Positions 25,791 to 32,951 of a stretch of 64,000 nt of DNA are shown here, piece after piece. The notes under the pieces are model-generated. The model made no database searches, had not been told where the DNA came from, and was given only the letters and a program-made list of their open reading frames with translations. The position numbers and the translations under genes were made by a program. Every line of letters starts with the position of its first letter. Within the stretch, counting starts at the first letter, position 1. Location: assembly GCA_963744255.1 (NCBI GenBank), contig CAVUSZ010000003.1, positions 54,892 to 118,891 of the forward strand, written 5' to 3'. This stretch comes from DATEDA01 sp963744255. GTDB lineage: Bacteria; Pseudomonadota; Gammaproteobacteria; Burkholderiales; SG8-39.

Positions 25791-25877
25791 AGCTTCATAT
25801 CGATTCTCCTTTCCTGGGAGTGAAATCCGCCGGCGGTGCTGGCGCATGCCCGCCCAGCCGGCATCCGGCGTTCCGAC

Positions 25878-26189
25878 TTACTTGCTGCCTTCCTGGCCAC
25901 CCGAACGATTGCCGCCGGTGTTGCCATAGCGCGGCTTGTCCCCGCCTTTCGAAGGCTGCCCCTGCCCCGCAATCACGTCCGGCTTGATGTCCGGCTCGTC
26001 GCCGGGGTGGCGATACGGATCTGGCCTGGTACCGGGCGTGCCACCCGGAAGCGGCGGGTCTCGCCGCGTGCCGGTGTCGCCCGGATTGTTCGGACGCCCC
26101 GTCTGCTGACCGCCCTGCTCGTCCTTGCGGGGCTGCTGGCCCGACCGGTCCGCCGGGTTCGATCGGTTGGGATTCTGCTGGTTCGCCAT
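25878..26189 (-). CDS. hydrophilin-like low-complexity protein
   Basis: 103 residues, almost no hydrophobic residues, rich in Gly, Pro, Gln, Asn, Asp and Arg (MANQQNPNRSNPADRSGQQP ... GNTGGNRSGGQEGSK). Predicted fully disordered, like hydrophilins and KGG-type stress proteins that accumulate in drying or osmotic stress. AAGGAG lies 6 bases before the ATG. It heads a minus-strand run with the BON lipoproteins and is preceded by a full -24/-12 match. Family not named; the hydrophilin idea is from composition only. Confidence 0.7.
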   Translation of the reverse strand: MANQQNPNRSNPADRSGQQPRKDEQGGQQTGRPNNPGDTGTRRDPPLPGGTPGTRPDPYRHPGDEPDIKPDVIAGQGQPSKGGDKPRYGNTGGNRSGGQEGSK

Positions 26190-26309
26190 GCGACTGCTCC
26201 TTTCCACTGGTTTCGGAAGCCACCCGCACGGCGTGCGGCGCGGGACGCGGAGACTGACTCGACGGCGACACTGGCGTCGCGACCGTGCGGGTGGAAGCAC
26301 CGGATTACC

Positions 26310-26325
26310 CGCAATCGCCGTGCCC
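26310..26325 (-). promoter_or_regulatory. -24/-12 (sigma-54) promoter for hydrophilin-like/BON run
   Basis: Minus strand GGGCACG-GCGA-TTGCG, perfect -24 and TTGC core, about 120 bases upstream of the start at 26189. Confidence 0.75.
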
Positions 26326-26469
26326 GGCCTTACCGCTGGCTGTCGCCGCAGGCCCGACCGCCGCCGACCGGTAACCGTTGCCGGTGGGTGAACGAATTAC
26401 ATACCCCGCTGCCGTGCCGTCTGCCCGGCGGCGCTTGCGATCCGGCGGCCTGCGTCGCGCGTGTGCGCT

Positions 26470-26797
26470 CTACTTCTCGCGTGTGCGGCGGCCAGCGACC
26501 GGGCGCTCGCGATTCGCGCGCCGACTGCGCGGCCCAGCAACTTGCGGATCTTCGCCGCGCGCCCGGCTCTTCCCCGCCTGCTCGGCCCGCTCGAGGCTCG
26601 CCGCTTCGCGGCCCGATGCCGGCGCCGCGCGCCGGGCCGCACCCGCCACACGGCCCGAGCGAACGAATTCGCGAGTGGCCTCGTTGTACTCACGCGAGGC
26701 ACGGTAGTTGCCTTCCCCGTAAACTCCGCGGTTCGCGATCGGTTCCGCTGCGGCTCCCGCGCGATCCCGATCCGTGTGTCTTCCGTTTTGTCGCCAC
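26470..26797 (-). CDS. small stress protein with YGEGNY...SREYNEATREF motif, frameshifted near start
   Basis: The core VYGEGNYRASREYNEATREF followed by VRSGRVAGAARRAAPASGRE is a recognisable small-protein family of proteobacteria (polar, helical, unknown function), usually near CsbD- or BON-type genes. A perfect AGGAGG lies 5 bases before GTG 26797 (VATKRKTHGSGSRG...), but that frame differs by one from the core; the span is 3n+1 bases, so one indel near 26730 joins them. The C-terminal end (to 26470) is Arg-rich and less certain. Confidence 0.55.
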
Positions 26798-26828
26798 GCT
26801 GTCCTCCTGTAGGTTGCCGCGCACGGCG

Positions 26829-26844
26829 AGCAATCACCGTTCCC
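26829..26844 (-). promoter_or_regulatory. -24/-12-like promoter for YGEGNY gene
   Basis: Minus strand GGGAACG-GTGA-TTGCT: -24 with A for C, -12 perfect, 32 bases upstream of the start codon. Divergent from the element at 26887. Confidence 0.5.
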
Positions 26845-26886
26845 CGCGCCGGCACCGTTGGACGGAAGCGCGAGCAACGCCACGTC

Positions 26887-26902
26887 GGGTACAACCCTTG
26901 CT
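26887..26902 (+). promoter_or_regulatory. -24/-12-like promoter for DksA-type gene
   Basis: GGGTACA-ACCC-TTGCT: two mismatches in the -24, -12 perfect, 58 bases upstream of the ATG at 26960. Confidence 0.45.
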
Positions 26903-26959
26903 CGCGCGTCGCCTTGGCGCCGGCTCGGCCGGCGCACCGACACGATGGAGGATTCGCCG

Positions 26960-27355
26960 ATGGCAACGACCGAACCGCACGACAACAGCGCGTCCGTGGT
27001 GCGCGCCCGGCTGGCGGAGCGGCTCGCCGAGCTGCAGGCGAAGCTCGCGAGCGAGCTCGCCCCCGAGCCCGATTCGAGCGCGAGCGCAGTCGCAGGCGAG
27101 GTCCGCGACGCCGGCGACGAGTCGGTTGCGATCGAGCATACGGACGTGCGCACCGCGCTCATGCAGCGCGACGCGCGCGAGCTGAACGACCTCCAGTCCG
27201 CGCTCGTGCGCCTCGACGGTGGCAGCTACGGCGTCTGCGCCGACTGCGGCCTCGACATCGAGCCCGCGCGGCTCGGCGCGTTGCCGACCGCACTGCGATG
27301 CAGCGTGTGCCAGGAGGTGTTCGAGCACCGCGCGGCGCTCACTTCGGGCCGGTAG
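26960..27355 (+). CDS. TraR/DksA-type zinc finger protein
   Basis: 131 residues. An N-terminal coiled-coil hairpin (about 8-80, ending REL-NDLQSALVRLDGG) is followed by a C4 zinc finger: C-x2-C in YGVCADCGL (about 93-96) and C-x2-C in LRCSVCQ (about 114-117). The order and the DGGSYGVC motif match TraR/DksA-family proteins that bind the RNA polymerase secondary channel. The acidic tip residues of true DksA are not evident, so it may be a stress paralogue. GGAGG is 8 bases before the ATG. Followed by an AI-2E permease 21 bases later. Confidence 0.88.
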   Translation: MATTEPHDNSASVVRARLAERLAELQAKLASELAPEPDSSASAVAGEVRDAGDESVAIEHTDVRTALMQRDARELNDLQSALVRLDGGSYGVCADCGLDIEPARLGALPTALRCSVCQEVFEHRAALTSGR

Positions 27356-27376
27356 GAGGCTCCGACCCCGCCGCCC

Positions 27377-28438
27377 ATGTCCACGCGCCCTCTCAAGTCG
27401 CGCTTCCCGGGCACCGAGGAGGTGGAAGGAGCGCGCGAGGCGCCGGCGGAGCGGAGCTTCATCGCGCGCGTGCTCCTGGTGGCCCTCGTGGCGGCGGTAG
27501 CGATCGCGCTCTGGAAGGCGGCGGACGTGCTGCTGGTCGCTTTCGGCGGCGTGCTGCTCGCCGTCGCGCTGCGCGCACTCGCGGACCTCGTCTCACGCTA
27601 CACGCCCCTACACAAGAAGCAGCGCTGCCGGTGGCCGTCGCGACGATCCTCGCGGTGCTCGCGCTGCTGGCGTGGACGATCGGCGAAACCCTCGCGACAC
27701 AGTTGGATCAGCTCGCGCGGCAGTTGCCAGCGGCTTTCGTGAAGATGCGCGAATGGCTCGTGCGGACCGAGCTCGGGCGCATCGCCCTCGGCTCGCTCGG
27801 ATCGGTCGACGGTGTCGAGTCGGCAGCGAAGCTCGTCGGCGTGGCGCTCGGCACGCTGAATGCGGTCGCGAACGTGCTGCTGCTGTTCGTCGTCGGGATC
27901 TACCTCGCGGCCGACCCTGGTCTCTATTTCCGCGGCACGCTCCGGCTGCTGCCCGCCCGAGCTCGCTCCCGGACGAGCGCGGCGCTATCGAGCGCGGGCA
28001 CCATCCTGCGCAAATGGCTCGGCGGCCAGCTCGTCGCCATGCTCGTTGTCGGCGTGCTGACCTTCATCGGGCTCGACGCTGCTCGATGTGCCGCTCGCGC
28101 TGTCGCTCGCGACGATCGCGGGCCTGCTGGAATTTGTCCCCTTCGTCGGGCCGATCCTCGCCGCGATTCCGGCGATCCTGATCGCCTTCACCCACGACCA
28201 GGCGACCGCGCTGTACGTCGCGCTCCTCTATGTCGCGATTCAACAGCTCGAGGGCTATGTGCTGATGCCGCTCGTGCAGCGCTGGGCCGTCGCGCTTCCG
28301 CCCGCGCTGGGCGCGCTGTCGGTGGTCGTCTTCGCCGTGCTCTTCGGGCTGCCCGGCGTGTTCTTCGCCGTGCCGCTCACGATTGTCGCGATGGTCCTGG
28401 TCCGCGAGCTGTATCTCGAGACCGAGCACCCCGGCTGA
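27377..28438 (+). CDS. AI-2E family transporter, two compensating frameshifts
   Basis: Read over three frames this gives a normal AI-2E permease: MSTRPLKSRFPGTEEVEGAR, helices around VLLVALVAAVAIALWKAADV, LPVAVATILAVLALLAWTIG, a long polar middle, VANVLLLFVVGIYLA, then LLEFVPFVGPILAAIPAILI and GYVLMPLVQRWAVALPPALG, the conserved C-terminal motifs. Breaks lie near 27615 and 28080; the total length (354 codons) is a multiple of three, so they cancel. Paralogue of the intact gene at 2612. Probably cotranscribed with the DksA-type gene. Confidence 0.82.
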
Positions 28439-28451
28439 CCGGGCTTAGGGG

Positions 28452-28751
28452 ATGGCGCTGGCGACCGATCTCATCGGGTGGGCGAGCGCGGCGACGCTGT
28501 TCGCGACCATCGCTCGGCAGGTGTACACGCAGTGGCGTACGCGAAGCGTCGCGGGCGTGTCGCGCTGGCTCTTCGTCGGCCAGCTCGCCGCATCGTCGGG
28601 TTTCTTCGTCTACAGCGTACTGGTCGGAAACTGGGTGTTCGCGGCGACCAATACGCTCATGGTCACCGCCGCAGTCGTCGGCGCATGGGTGGATCGGATG
28701 AACCGGCGGCGTGCACGCGGGACACCCGCGCCCGGAGTGAACGAGCTCTAG
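28452..28751 (+). CDS. SemiSWEET-type PQ-loop membrane protein
   Basis: 99 residues with three membrane helices (about 4-24, 36-58, 62-84). The segment IGWASAATLFATIARQVYTQ-WRTRSVAGVS is the SemiSWEET pattern, with the first helix and the basic loop before helix 2, although the PQ pair is replaced by RQ. SemiSWEETs dimerise to pass sugars. Starts 13 bases after the AI-2E stop, with TAGGGG next to the ATG. Its stop overlaps that of the converging small gene at 28748. Confidence 0.78.
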   Translation: MALATDLIGWASAATLFATIARQVYTQWRTRSVAGVSRWLFVGQLAASSGFFVYSVLVGNWVFAATNTLMVTAAVVGAWVDRMNRRRARGTPAPGVNEL

Positions 28752-28870
28752 TTACAGCCGCGCAGGAGGTAGACGAGGAACAGGATCGGGATCGGCACGC
28801 CCAGCGCCCACGCCAGGATGTAGCCCCACTTTCCCTGTTGCGAACGCAGCGTCGGCACGATTCGCTTCAT
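28748..28870 (-). CDS. 40-residue single-helix membrane protein
   Basis: MKRIVPTLRSQQGKWGYILA, then WALGVPIPILFLVYLLRGCN: a basic cytoplasmic start, one helix with a Pro-Ile-Pro kink and a C-terminal Cys. Sequences of this type (GVPIPILxxxYLLRGC) are widespread small proteins of unknown function. GGAGG lies 10 bases before the ATG. It follows the Cys-repeat protein gene by 16 bases on the same strand. Confidence 0.75.
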   Translation of the reverse strand: MKRIVPTLRSQQGKWGYILAWALGVPIPILFLVYLLRGCN

Positions 28871-28886
28871 CTTCGCCAGCCTCCGT

Positions 28887-29339
28887 TCATTTTCCTGCGG
28901 CGTGCGGCCGGTCGCGGGCCTCGGCTTCGGATCGCGCCTGCCGCGCGTCCGCTTTGGCGCGCGCTTCCGCCGCGCGCGCTTCGGTGATGCACTGCTCGCG
29001 CGGATCCCCGGAACGCTCGCCGCAGCGCTCTTTCGCCACCTCGAACTCGGCCTCGGCGCGGGCGATGCGCGCGTCGTACCAGCTCTTCGGCGTGCCCTTG
29101 CCCCGCGCCTCGAGCTCGGCCTTGGCGATCCTGCGAACCGCGCGGGCCTCGGCGACGCAAACGTTCCCGAGGTGGCCGGGCGTGCCATCGCAGCGTTCGC
29201 GCGCGGCCCGAAACTCGGCTTCGATCCGGTCCAGCTCGGCGACATAGGTCGGCTCGGCGCCGGACACGGCCGAAGCGGCAGGAACCATTGCCATGATCAG
29301 CACGCGAGCCAGCAGGTTCGTCCGACCGGAATCTGCCAT
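28887..29339 (-). CDS. secreted helical protein with repeated Cys-pair modules (family A, copy 2)
   Basis: 150 residues. A signal peptide (LLARVLIMAMVPAASAVSG) precedes two modules like those of the protein at 4120: ELDRIEAEFRAARERCDGTP-GHLGNVC and ARAEAEFEVAKERCGERSGD-PREQC, each with Cys 11-12 residues apart, separated by the same spacer with a conserved ARGKGTPKSWYDARI / AKNKGTAKARADARV segment. Disulfide-closed helical hairpins are likely. One module shorter than copy 1. The start at 29339 lies only 13 bases below the -12 element, so an internal ATG (29294) cannot be excluded. Confidence 0.72.
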   Translation of the reverse strand: MADSGRTNLLARVLIMAMVPAASAVSGAEPTYVAELDRIEAEFRAARERCDGTPGHLGNVCVAEARAVRRIAKAELEARGKGTPKSWYDARIARAEAEFEVAKERCGERSGDPREQCITEARAAEARAKADARQARSEAEARDRPHAAGK

Positions 29340-29351
29340 GGCCCACGCCCT

Positions 29352-29367
29352 TGCAAGCGGCGTGCCG
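29352..29367 (-). promoter_or_regulatory. -24/-12 (sigma-54) promoter for Cys-repeat gene copy 2
   Basis: Minus strand CGGCACG-CCGC-TTGCA, full match. Back to back with the element at 29374, with 7-8 bases between the two -24 elements. Confidence 0.8.
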
Positions 29368-29373
29368 ACCCCC

Positions 29374-29389
29374 GGGCACGAAAGCTGCG
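29374..29389 (+). promoter_or_regulatory. -24/-12 (sigma-54) promoter for DUF3309 operon
   Basis: GGGCACG-AAAG-CTGCG, perfect -24, one mismatch in the -12, 54 bases upstream of the ATG at 29443. Confidence 0.65.
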
Positions 29390-29442
29390 AAAACGTCCGC
29401 GTTGCGGCCCTGTCGCCGCTCGCCATCGAGGAGCCACGCGAA

Positions 29443-29601
29443 ATGTCCGTCGGTCCGATTCTGCTGGTCGTTCTCGTCCTCCTCCTGGTGGGATTGCGCC
29501 CGGCGTGGCCGTACGGCGGCTCCCGGGGTTACGTGCCGGCCGGCGTGGTCGGCGTGCTCCTCGTGGTACTCGTCTTTCTCTGGGTTCTCGGAGGGCTATA
29601 G
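29443..29601 (+). CDS. DUF3309 small membrane protein
   Basis: 52 residues: MSVGPILLVVLVLLLVGLRP, AWPYGGSRGY, then a second helix VVGVLLVVLVFLWVLGGL. The WPYS/GxxxGY centre between two helices is the DUF3309 signature. Function unknown, common in stress gene runs. GAGGAG precedes the ATG. Its stop codon is 2 bases before the M48 protease start, so they are coupled. Confidence 0.93.
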   Translation: MSVGPILLVVLVLLLVGLRPAWPYGGSRGYVPAGVVGVLLVVLVFLWVLGGL

Positions 29602-29603
29602 CC

Positions 29604-30433
29604 ATGTGGAAACAGTTGCGTGCGGAGCGCGCGGCGCGCTCGCGGCGATGACTGCGGTGTTCGTCGCCGTGGGTTGCGCCAGCGTGGAGACCACCGAATC
29701 CGGGGTCGTCGGCGTCGATCGGCGCCAGTCGATGTCGACGCTCATCAGCGAGGCGGACATCAACGACGGCGCGGGCGAGGCGTACGCGAAGGTGCTCGCC
29801 GAGGCGCGCGCCAAGGGCGTCCTCAACCGCGACGCGGCGCAGACTGCGCGCGTCAGGACGATCGCGCAGCGCCTGATCCCGCAAACGGCGGTGTTCCGCC
29901 CCGATGCGCAGAAATGGGCGTGGGAAGTGAACGTGATCAACGTCCAGGAGATCAACGCCTGGTGCATGCCGGGCGGCAAGATCGCGGTCTACTCCGGCAT
30001 CCTCGAGCGGCTGCAGCTTAGCGACGCCGAGGTGGCGGCGGTGATGGGTCACGAGATCGCCCACGCGCTACGCGAGCATGGGCGCGAGCGCGCTTCGCGC
30101 GCCGTCACGCAAGGGCTCGTGCTGGGTGTGCTCGGCGCCGCCGCCGGTGTCGGTCAAGGAAGTGTCGATCTCGCGCAGCTCGCGCTCGAGGTCACGTTGA
30201 ACCTCCCCAATTCGCGGGAGCAGGAAGTCGAGGCCGACCGGATCGGCGTCGAGCTTGCGGCGCGGGCGGGGTACGACCCGCGCGCGGCGGTCACGCTATG
30301 GCAGAAGATGGACCGCGCGGCGCAGGGCAGCCCGCCCGCGTGGCTGTCGACGCACCCGTCGAGCGAGGCCAGGCAGCGCGATCTCGCGATCTATGCCGGG
30401 AAGGTGATGCCGCTCTACCAGGCGCGGCGGTAG
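29604..30433 (+). CDS. M48-family zinc metalloprotease lipoprotein, frameshift in signal peptide
   Basis: Peptidase with the zinc motif MGHEIAHALREHG (HExxH) and third ligand Glu in EQEVEADRIGVELAA, the LoiP/YcaL-type periplasmic M48 pattern. The lipobox VAVGC anchors it to a membrane. GGAGGG lies 9 bases before ATG 29604 (MWKQLRAERAA), giving a normal basic signal start, but that frame ends at 29651; the protease frame begins AAMTAVFVAVGCASVE. One indel near 29635 joins them (span 3n+2). If the frame break is real, translation could restart at ATG 29648. Probably degrades misfolded envelope proteins. Confidence 0.87.
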
Positions 30434-30448
30434 GAAGGAGACGATCGA

Positions 30449-30649
30449 ATGGCTCGGTACGGCAAGAAGGCCGCGCAGAAGGTGAAGCAGGCCATGCGCG
30501 AGCGCAAGCGCGGGACGCTGCGGAGCGGTCGGTCCGGCAAGAAGGTGACGAGCCGCAAGCAGGCGATCGCCATCGGGCTCTCGCAGGCCCGCCGCGCGGG
30601 CGGCAAGGTGCCGCGCAAGCGGGCGTCCTCGAAGAGGAAGAAGCCCTGA
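30449..30649 (+). CDS. DUF6496 small basic protein
   Basis: 66 residues, highly basic, with KKVTSRKQAIAIGLSQARRA and GKVPRKRASSKRKKP: the DUF6496 pattern. Likely nucleic-acid-associated by charge; function unknown. GGAAGGAG before the ATG, and 15 bases after the M48 gene, so third gene of the DUF3309 operon. Confidence 0.88.
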   Translation: MARYGKKAAQKVKQAMRERKRGTLRSGRSGKKVTSRKQAIAIGLSQARRAGGKVPRKRASSKRKKP

Positions 30650-30714
30650 GCAGCGGTTACACGACCCGGAAAAAATGACCTGCCGGCAGGCGGGTCGCCG
30701 GCGATCGCAGCGGA

Positions 30715-30902
30715 TCAGACGGGATCCGCCGGGCGCTGCCCGGAGTGCGGGACGCTCTTCGCGCACGGGTTCCGCGGGCGCGCGTTCGCGCTGCTCGGAC
30801 GGCACGCTGAAGGGCCACTCCCACTCCTTGGGACCCGTGTCGCTTCCCGCGCCCGGCTCGCCGGAACGGGGATCTGCAGGGCGTGGCTTGCGCGTGGCGC
30901 AT
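30715..30902 (-). CDS. possible small protein, frame uncertain
   Basis: A GGAGG ribosome site lies 5 bases before ATG 30902 and a -24/-12 element lies upstream, so a gene is expected. The literal frame from this ATG is Arg-rich and unlike its neighbours; better-looking stretches (GSDTGPKEWEWPFSVPSEQR, and CAKSVPHSGQRPADPV ending at 30715) lie in the two other frames. Two indels would unite them in a protein of about 62 residues. No family recognised. Confidence 0.4.
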
Positions 30903-30934
30903 CGTGTCCTCCGTCGTCAGGTTTCCCGTCCCGA

Positions 30935-30950
30935 AGCAGCCTACGTGCCC
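30935..30950 (-). promoter_or_regulatory. -24/-12 (sigma-54) promoter, leftward
   Basis: Minus strand GGGCACG-TAGG-CTGCT, perfect -24, one mismatch in -12. Diverges from the element at 30958; the -24 cores are 8 bases apart. Confidence 0.6.
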
Positions 30951-30957
30951 CGGCATA

Positions 30958-30973
30958 TGGCACGTCGCCTGCT
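30958..30973 (+). promoter_or_regulatory. -24/-12 (sigma-54) promoter for DUF378 gene
   Basis: TGGCACG-TCGC-CTGCT, perfect -24, one mismatch in -12, 37 bases upstream of the ATG at 31010. Confidence 0.7.
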
Positions 30974-31009
30974 TCGAAAGCGAACCGTGTCCGACCAGGG
31001 AGAAACACG

Positions 31010-31222
31010 ATGGCACGGCTCGCCACACTCGACCGCATCGCGCTCGTCCTCCTCATCGTCGGCGGCATCAACTGGCTGCTCGTCGGAGGATTCGACGTGA
31101 ACCTGGTCTCGCAGCTCTTCGGGCCGCGCTCGCTCCTGAGCCGCCTCATCTACATCGCCATCGGCGTGGCCGCGTTCTATGCCATCTATATCCTGGCGCG
31201 CGGTCCGTTGCGCCGCGCTTAG
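31010..31222 (+). CDS. DUF378 membrane protein (YuzA-like)
   Basis: 70 residues: LDRIALVLLIVGGINWLLVG then FDVNLVSQLFG and a second helix YIAIGVAAFYAIYILA. The GGINWLLVG-x2-FDVN motif is diagnostic of DUF378. Two-helix inner-membrane protein, function unknown. GGGAG precedes the ATG. Confidence 0.94.
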   Translation: MARLATLDRIALVLLIVGGINWLLVGGFDVNLVSQLFGPRSLLSRLIYIAIGVAAFYAIYILARGPLRRA

Positions 31223-31238
31223 AACGACGGTCCGGCAG

Positions 31239-31254
31239 CGGCACGCCGATTGCT
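31239..31254 (+). promoter_or_regulatory. -24/-12 (sigma-54) promoter for entericidin gene
   Basis: CGGCACG-CCGA-TTGCT, full match, 53 bases upstream of the ATG at 31308. Confidence 0.82.
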
Positions 31255-31307
31255 GCGTCCCGGATACCCGTGTCGATTGCGGCACGCCCCAAGATCAGGA
31301 GAACGAC

Positions 31308-31439
31308 ATGATGCGACTCGTCTACGTAGTGCTCGTCACCATGCTGGTGTCTGCGTGCAATACGATGTCCGGGCTCGGCGAGGACATCCAGCGCGGCGGG
31401 CAGAAGCTCCAGGACCAGGCCGAAAAGGCGAAGAAGTAA
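31308..31439 (+). CDS. entericidin-family lipoprotein
   Basis: 43 residues: MMRLVYVVLVTMLVSACNTM with the lipobox LVSAC, then SGLGEDIQRGGQKLQDQAEK-AKK, the entericidin EcnA/B consensus (G-x-D-[IVL]-x-x-x-G-x-x-[IL]). These small outer-membrane-directed lipoproteins respond to envelope and stationary-phase stress. AGGAG before the ATG. No antidote partner is visible beside it; the next gene begins 35 bases on. Confidence 0.93.
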   Translation: MMRLVYVVLVTMLVSACNTMSGLGEDIQRGGQKLQDQAEKAKK

Positions 31440-31474
31440 CGCGTAACGCGGCGCGCGCCCTCGGCGGGCGAGCA

Positions 31475-31933
31475 ATGTTCGAGCTGCTGTTCTTTCCGCT
31501 CGTCCTGCTCTACCTGCTCTCGCTTGCGCTGCTGGTTTCGCGCCTCAGGCCGCCGACCCTGGAGGTGAAGCCCGCTTCCCGCCCGATCGGAGCGGATCCG
31601 TTGCGCGACCAGCAGCCGCTCCGGCTCCGCATCGAGGGGACCGAACGCCCCGCTCTCCGCACCACGAAGTTCGTCAGCGCGTTCGGCATCGACGTTCGGG
31701 CGCTGCGCGACATTCGCGTGTACGAGCGCGGCGGCGACCTGGAGAGCTTTCCGCCGCGCCTCGTTCAGCTGTTGCATTTCCTGCATCGGCACGGCTGCGT
31801 GAACGGCAGCGAGACGGTCGCGCTGCTCTTCCACGGCCGCGCGCTGAACGAAGGCGAAGCGCTGTACTTCGCACTGGTCGACGTGCCGCCGGAGCCGAGG
31901 GTCGTCGCGTTCATCGACCGGCGGCGTGGCTGA
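31475..31933 (+). CDS. membrane-anchored protein, unknown
   Basis: 152 residues. One N-terminal membrane helix (FELLFFPLVLLYLLSLALLV) is followed by a soluble domain of about 120 residues with alternating strands and helices (LRLRIEGTERPALRTTKFVS, VRALRDIRVYERGGDLESFP, LVQLLHFLHRHGCVNGSETV). No family recognised. Ribosome site weak. Codon use resembles the neighbours, and it may be cotranscribed with the entericidin gene. Confidence 0.6.
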   Translation: MFELLFFPLVLLYLLSLALLVSRLRPPTLEVKPASRPIGADPLRDQQPLRLRIEGTERPALRTTKFVSAFGIDVRALRDIRVYERGGDLESFPPRLVQLLHFLHRHGCVNGSETVALLFHGRALNEGEALYFALVDVPPEPRVVAFIDRRRG

Positions 31934-32343
31934 GCCGACCGACCGGCGCGTCTCGCCACGGCCGGTCCGGCGCTGGACCGCCGCTGCAGGCGCGATGCGA
32001 CGCGACGTGACGGTGACGCGCCGCGGCGCGATCGCGCTCATCGGCGAGCAGCCCGGGATGTGGCGGACTGCGCGGCGCCCTTTCTCGCCGCTAGGCACTC
32101 GCGACGCAGACACCGGTGTTCGGCGCGCGCGCTGAAAGCGCGAACCGCCGCGGCTCAGGGATCGTCGCTAGGGCGATCGACCGCCTGCGGAGCGCCGAGC
32201 GCCGCGGGATCGTGACGATGCGCCGAGCAGCATCGCCGCGTCGGCCGCGGCGCTCGGGCATCGGACCCGGCAGTCAGCTCGTCGACCAGCAACCCCACGC
32301 CGCGTTACCGGTCACGGGGACGGACTGGGTTGCCCAGCCGTCT
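31934..32343. other. 410-base spacer, no gene supported
   Basis: A GTG-started open frame of 69 codons (31926-32135, MAEPTDRRVSPRPVRRW...) overlaps the preceding stop but is Arg-rich with no ribosome site. No promoter element or hairpin stands out. Confidence 0.4.
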
Positions 32344-32774
32344 TCAGAGGGCGAGATCGGCCAGCACGGCGATCAGGCGGTCCGGATCCACCGGCTTCGC
32401 AAGATGCGCCTGGTAGCCCGCGCGGAGCGCACGCGTCCTGTCCTCCGGGGCCGAATGCCCCGTGACGGCCGCCGCCGGCAGCTGCGCCGGGCTGGCCGCG
32501 GGGCATGGTCCTGACCGCGCGGATCAGGGTGTAGCCATCGTCGCCCGGCATTCCGATATCGGACACCAGCACCGAGGGCCACCACCGCGCCAGCATTGCG
32601 AGCGCCTCCGAGGTGCTGGAAGCGGACCTCACCTCCGCGGCAGCGGCGCCGAGCAGCGCCACGAGGAAGTCGCGCTCGTCGGGGTCGTCGTCAACCACGA
32701 GCACACGAACGCCCGCAGCCGGGCGGGCGGCCAGCGGTCGTCCTGGGCCGTTCGGGTGAGTCGCGCAGTTTTCA
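32344..32774 (-). CDS. single-domain response regulator, frameshifted
   Basis: Receiver domain with acidic pocket VLVVDDDPDERDFL, phospho-Asp in SVLVSDIGMPGDDGYTLIRA, and in another frame AGYQAHLAKPVDPDRLIAVL (the KP lysine), stop at 32344. The frame changes near 32510. ATG 32774 (MKTARLTRTAQDDRWPPAR) fits the upstream sigma-54-type promoter but needs a second indel near 32715. No output domain, so it signals by protein contact, like CheY or phosphorelay receivers. It lies next to and divergent from an orphan kinase at 32952, a plausible partner. Confidence 0.75.
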
Positions 32775-32803
32775 TCGAGGGTCGCTGCCCGTTGTAGCCT
32801 TCG

Positions 32804-32819
32804 AGCATTCGGCGTGCCC
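32804..32819 (-). promoter_or_regulatory. -24/-12 (sigma-54) promoter for response regulator
   Basis: Minus strand GGGCACG-CCGA-ATGCT, perfect -24, one mismatch in -12; 30 bases above ATG 32774. The dyad GTAA-CGC-TTAC (32851-32861) lies about 40 bases further upstream. Confidence 0.6.
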
Positions 32820-32951
32820 GCCGCCCATGCCGTGTTCCGGCGGAAGGCAGGTAACGCTTACGCGCCAGCGCAAGACTTACATGTGCAAGGCGCATCACTC
32901 CACGGAAAGCGAGGGCGGCCCGCGCAAAGTCGGCTAGACTCGTTCCGCGCT

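Noticed and set aside
31308..31439. Entericidin as an antidote/toxin pair
   Set aside because: Only one entericidin-like gene is present and no partner adjoins it, so a toxin-antidote function is not claimed.
31926..32135. 69-codon GTG-started frame after the membrane-anchored protein
   Set aside because: Arg-rich, no ribosome site, overlaps the preceding stop; insufficient support.
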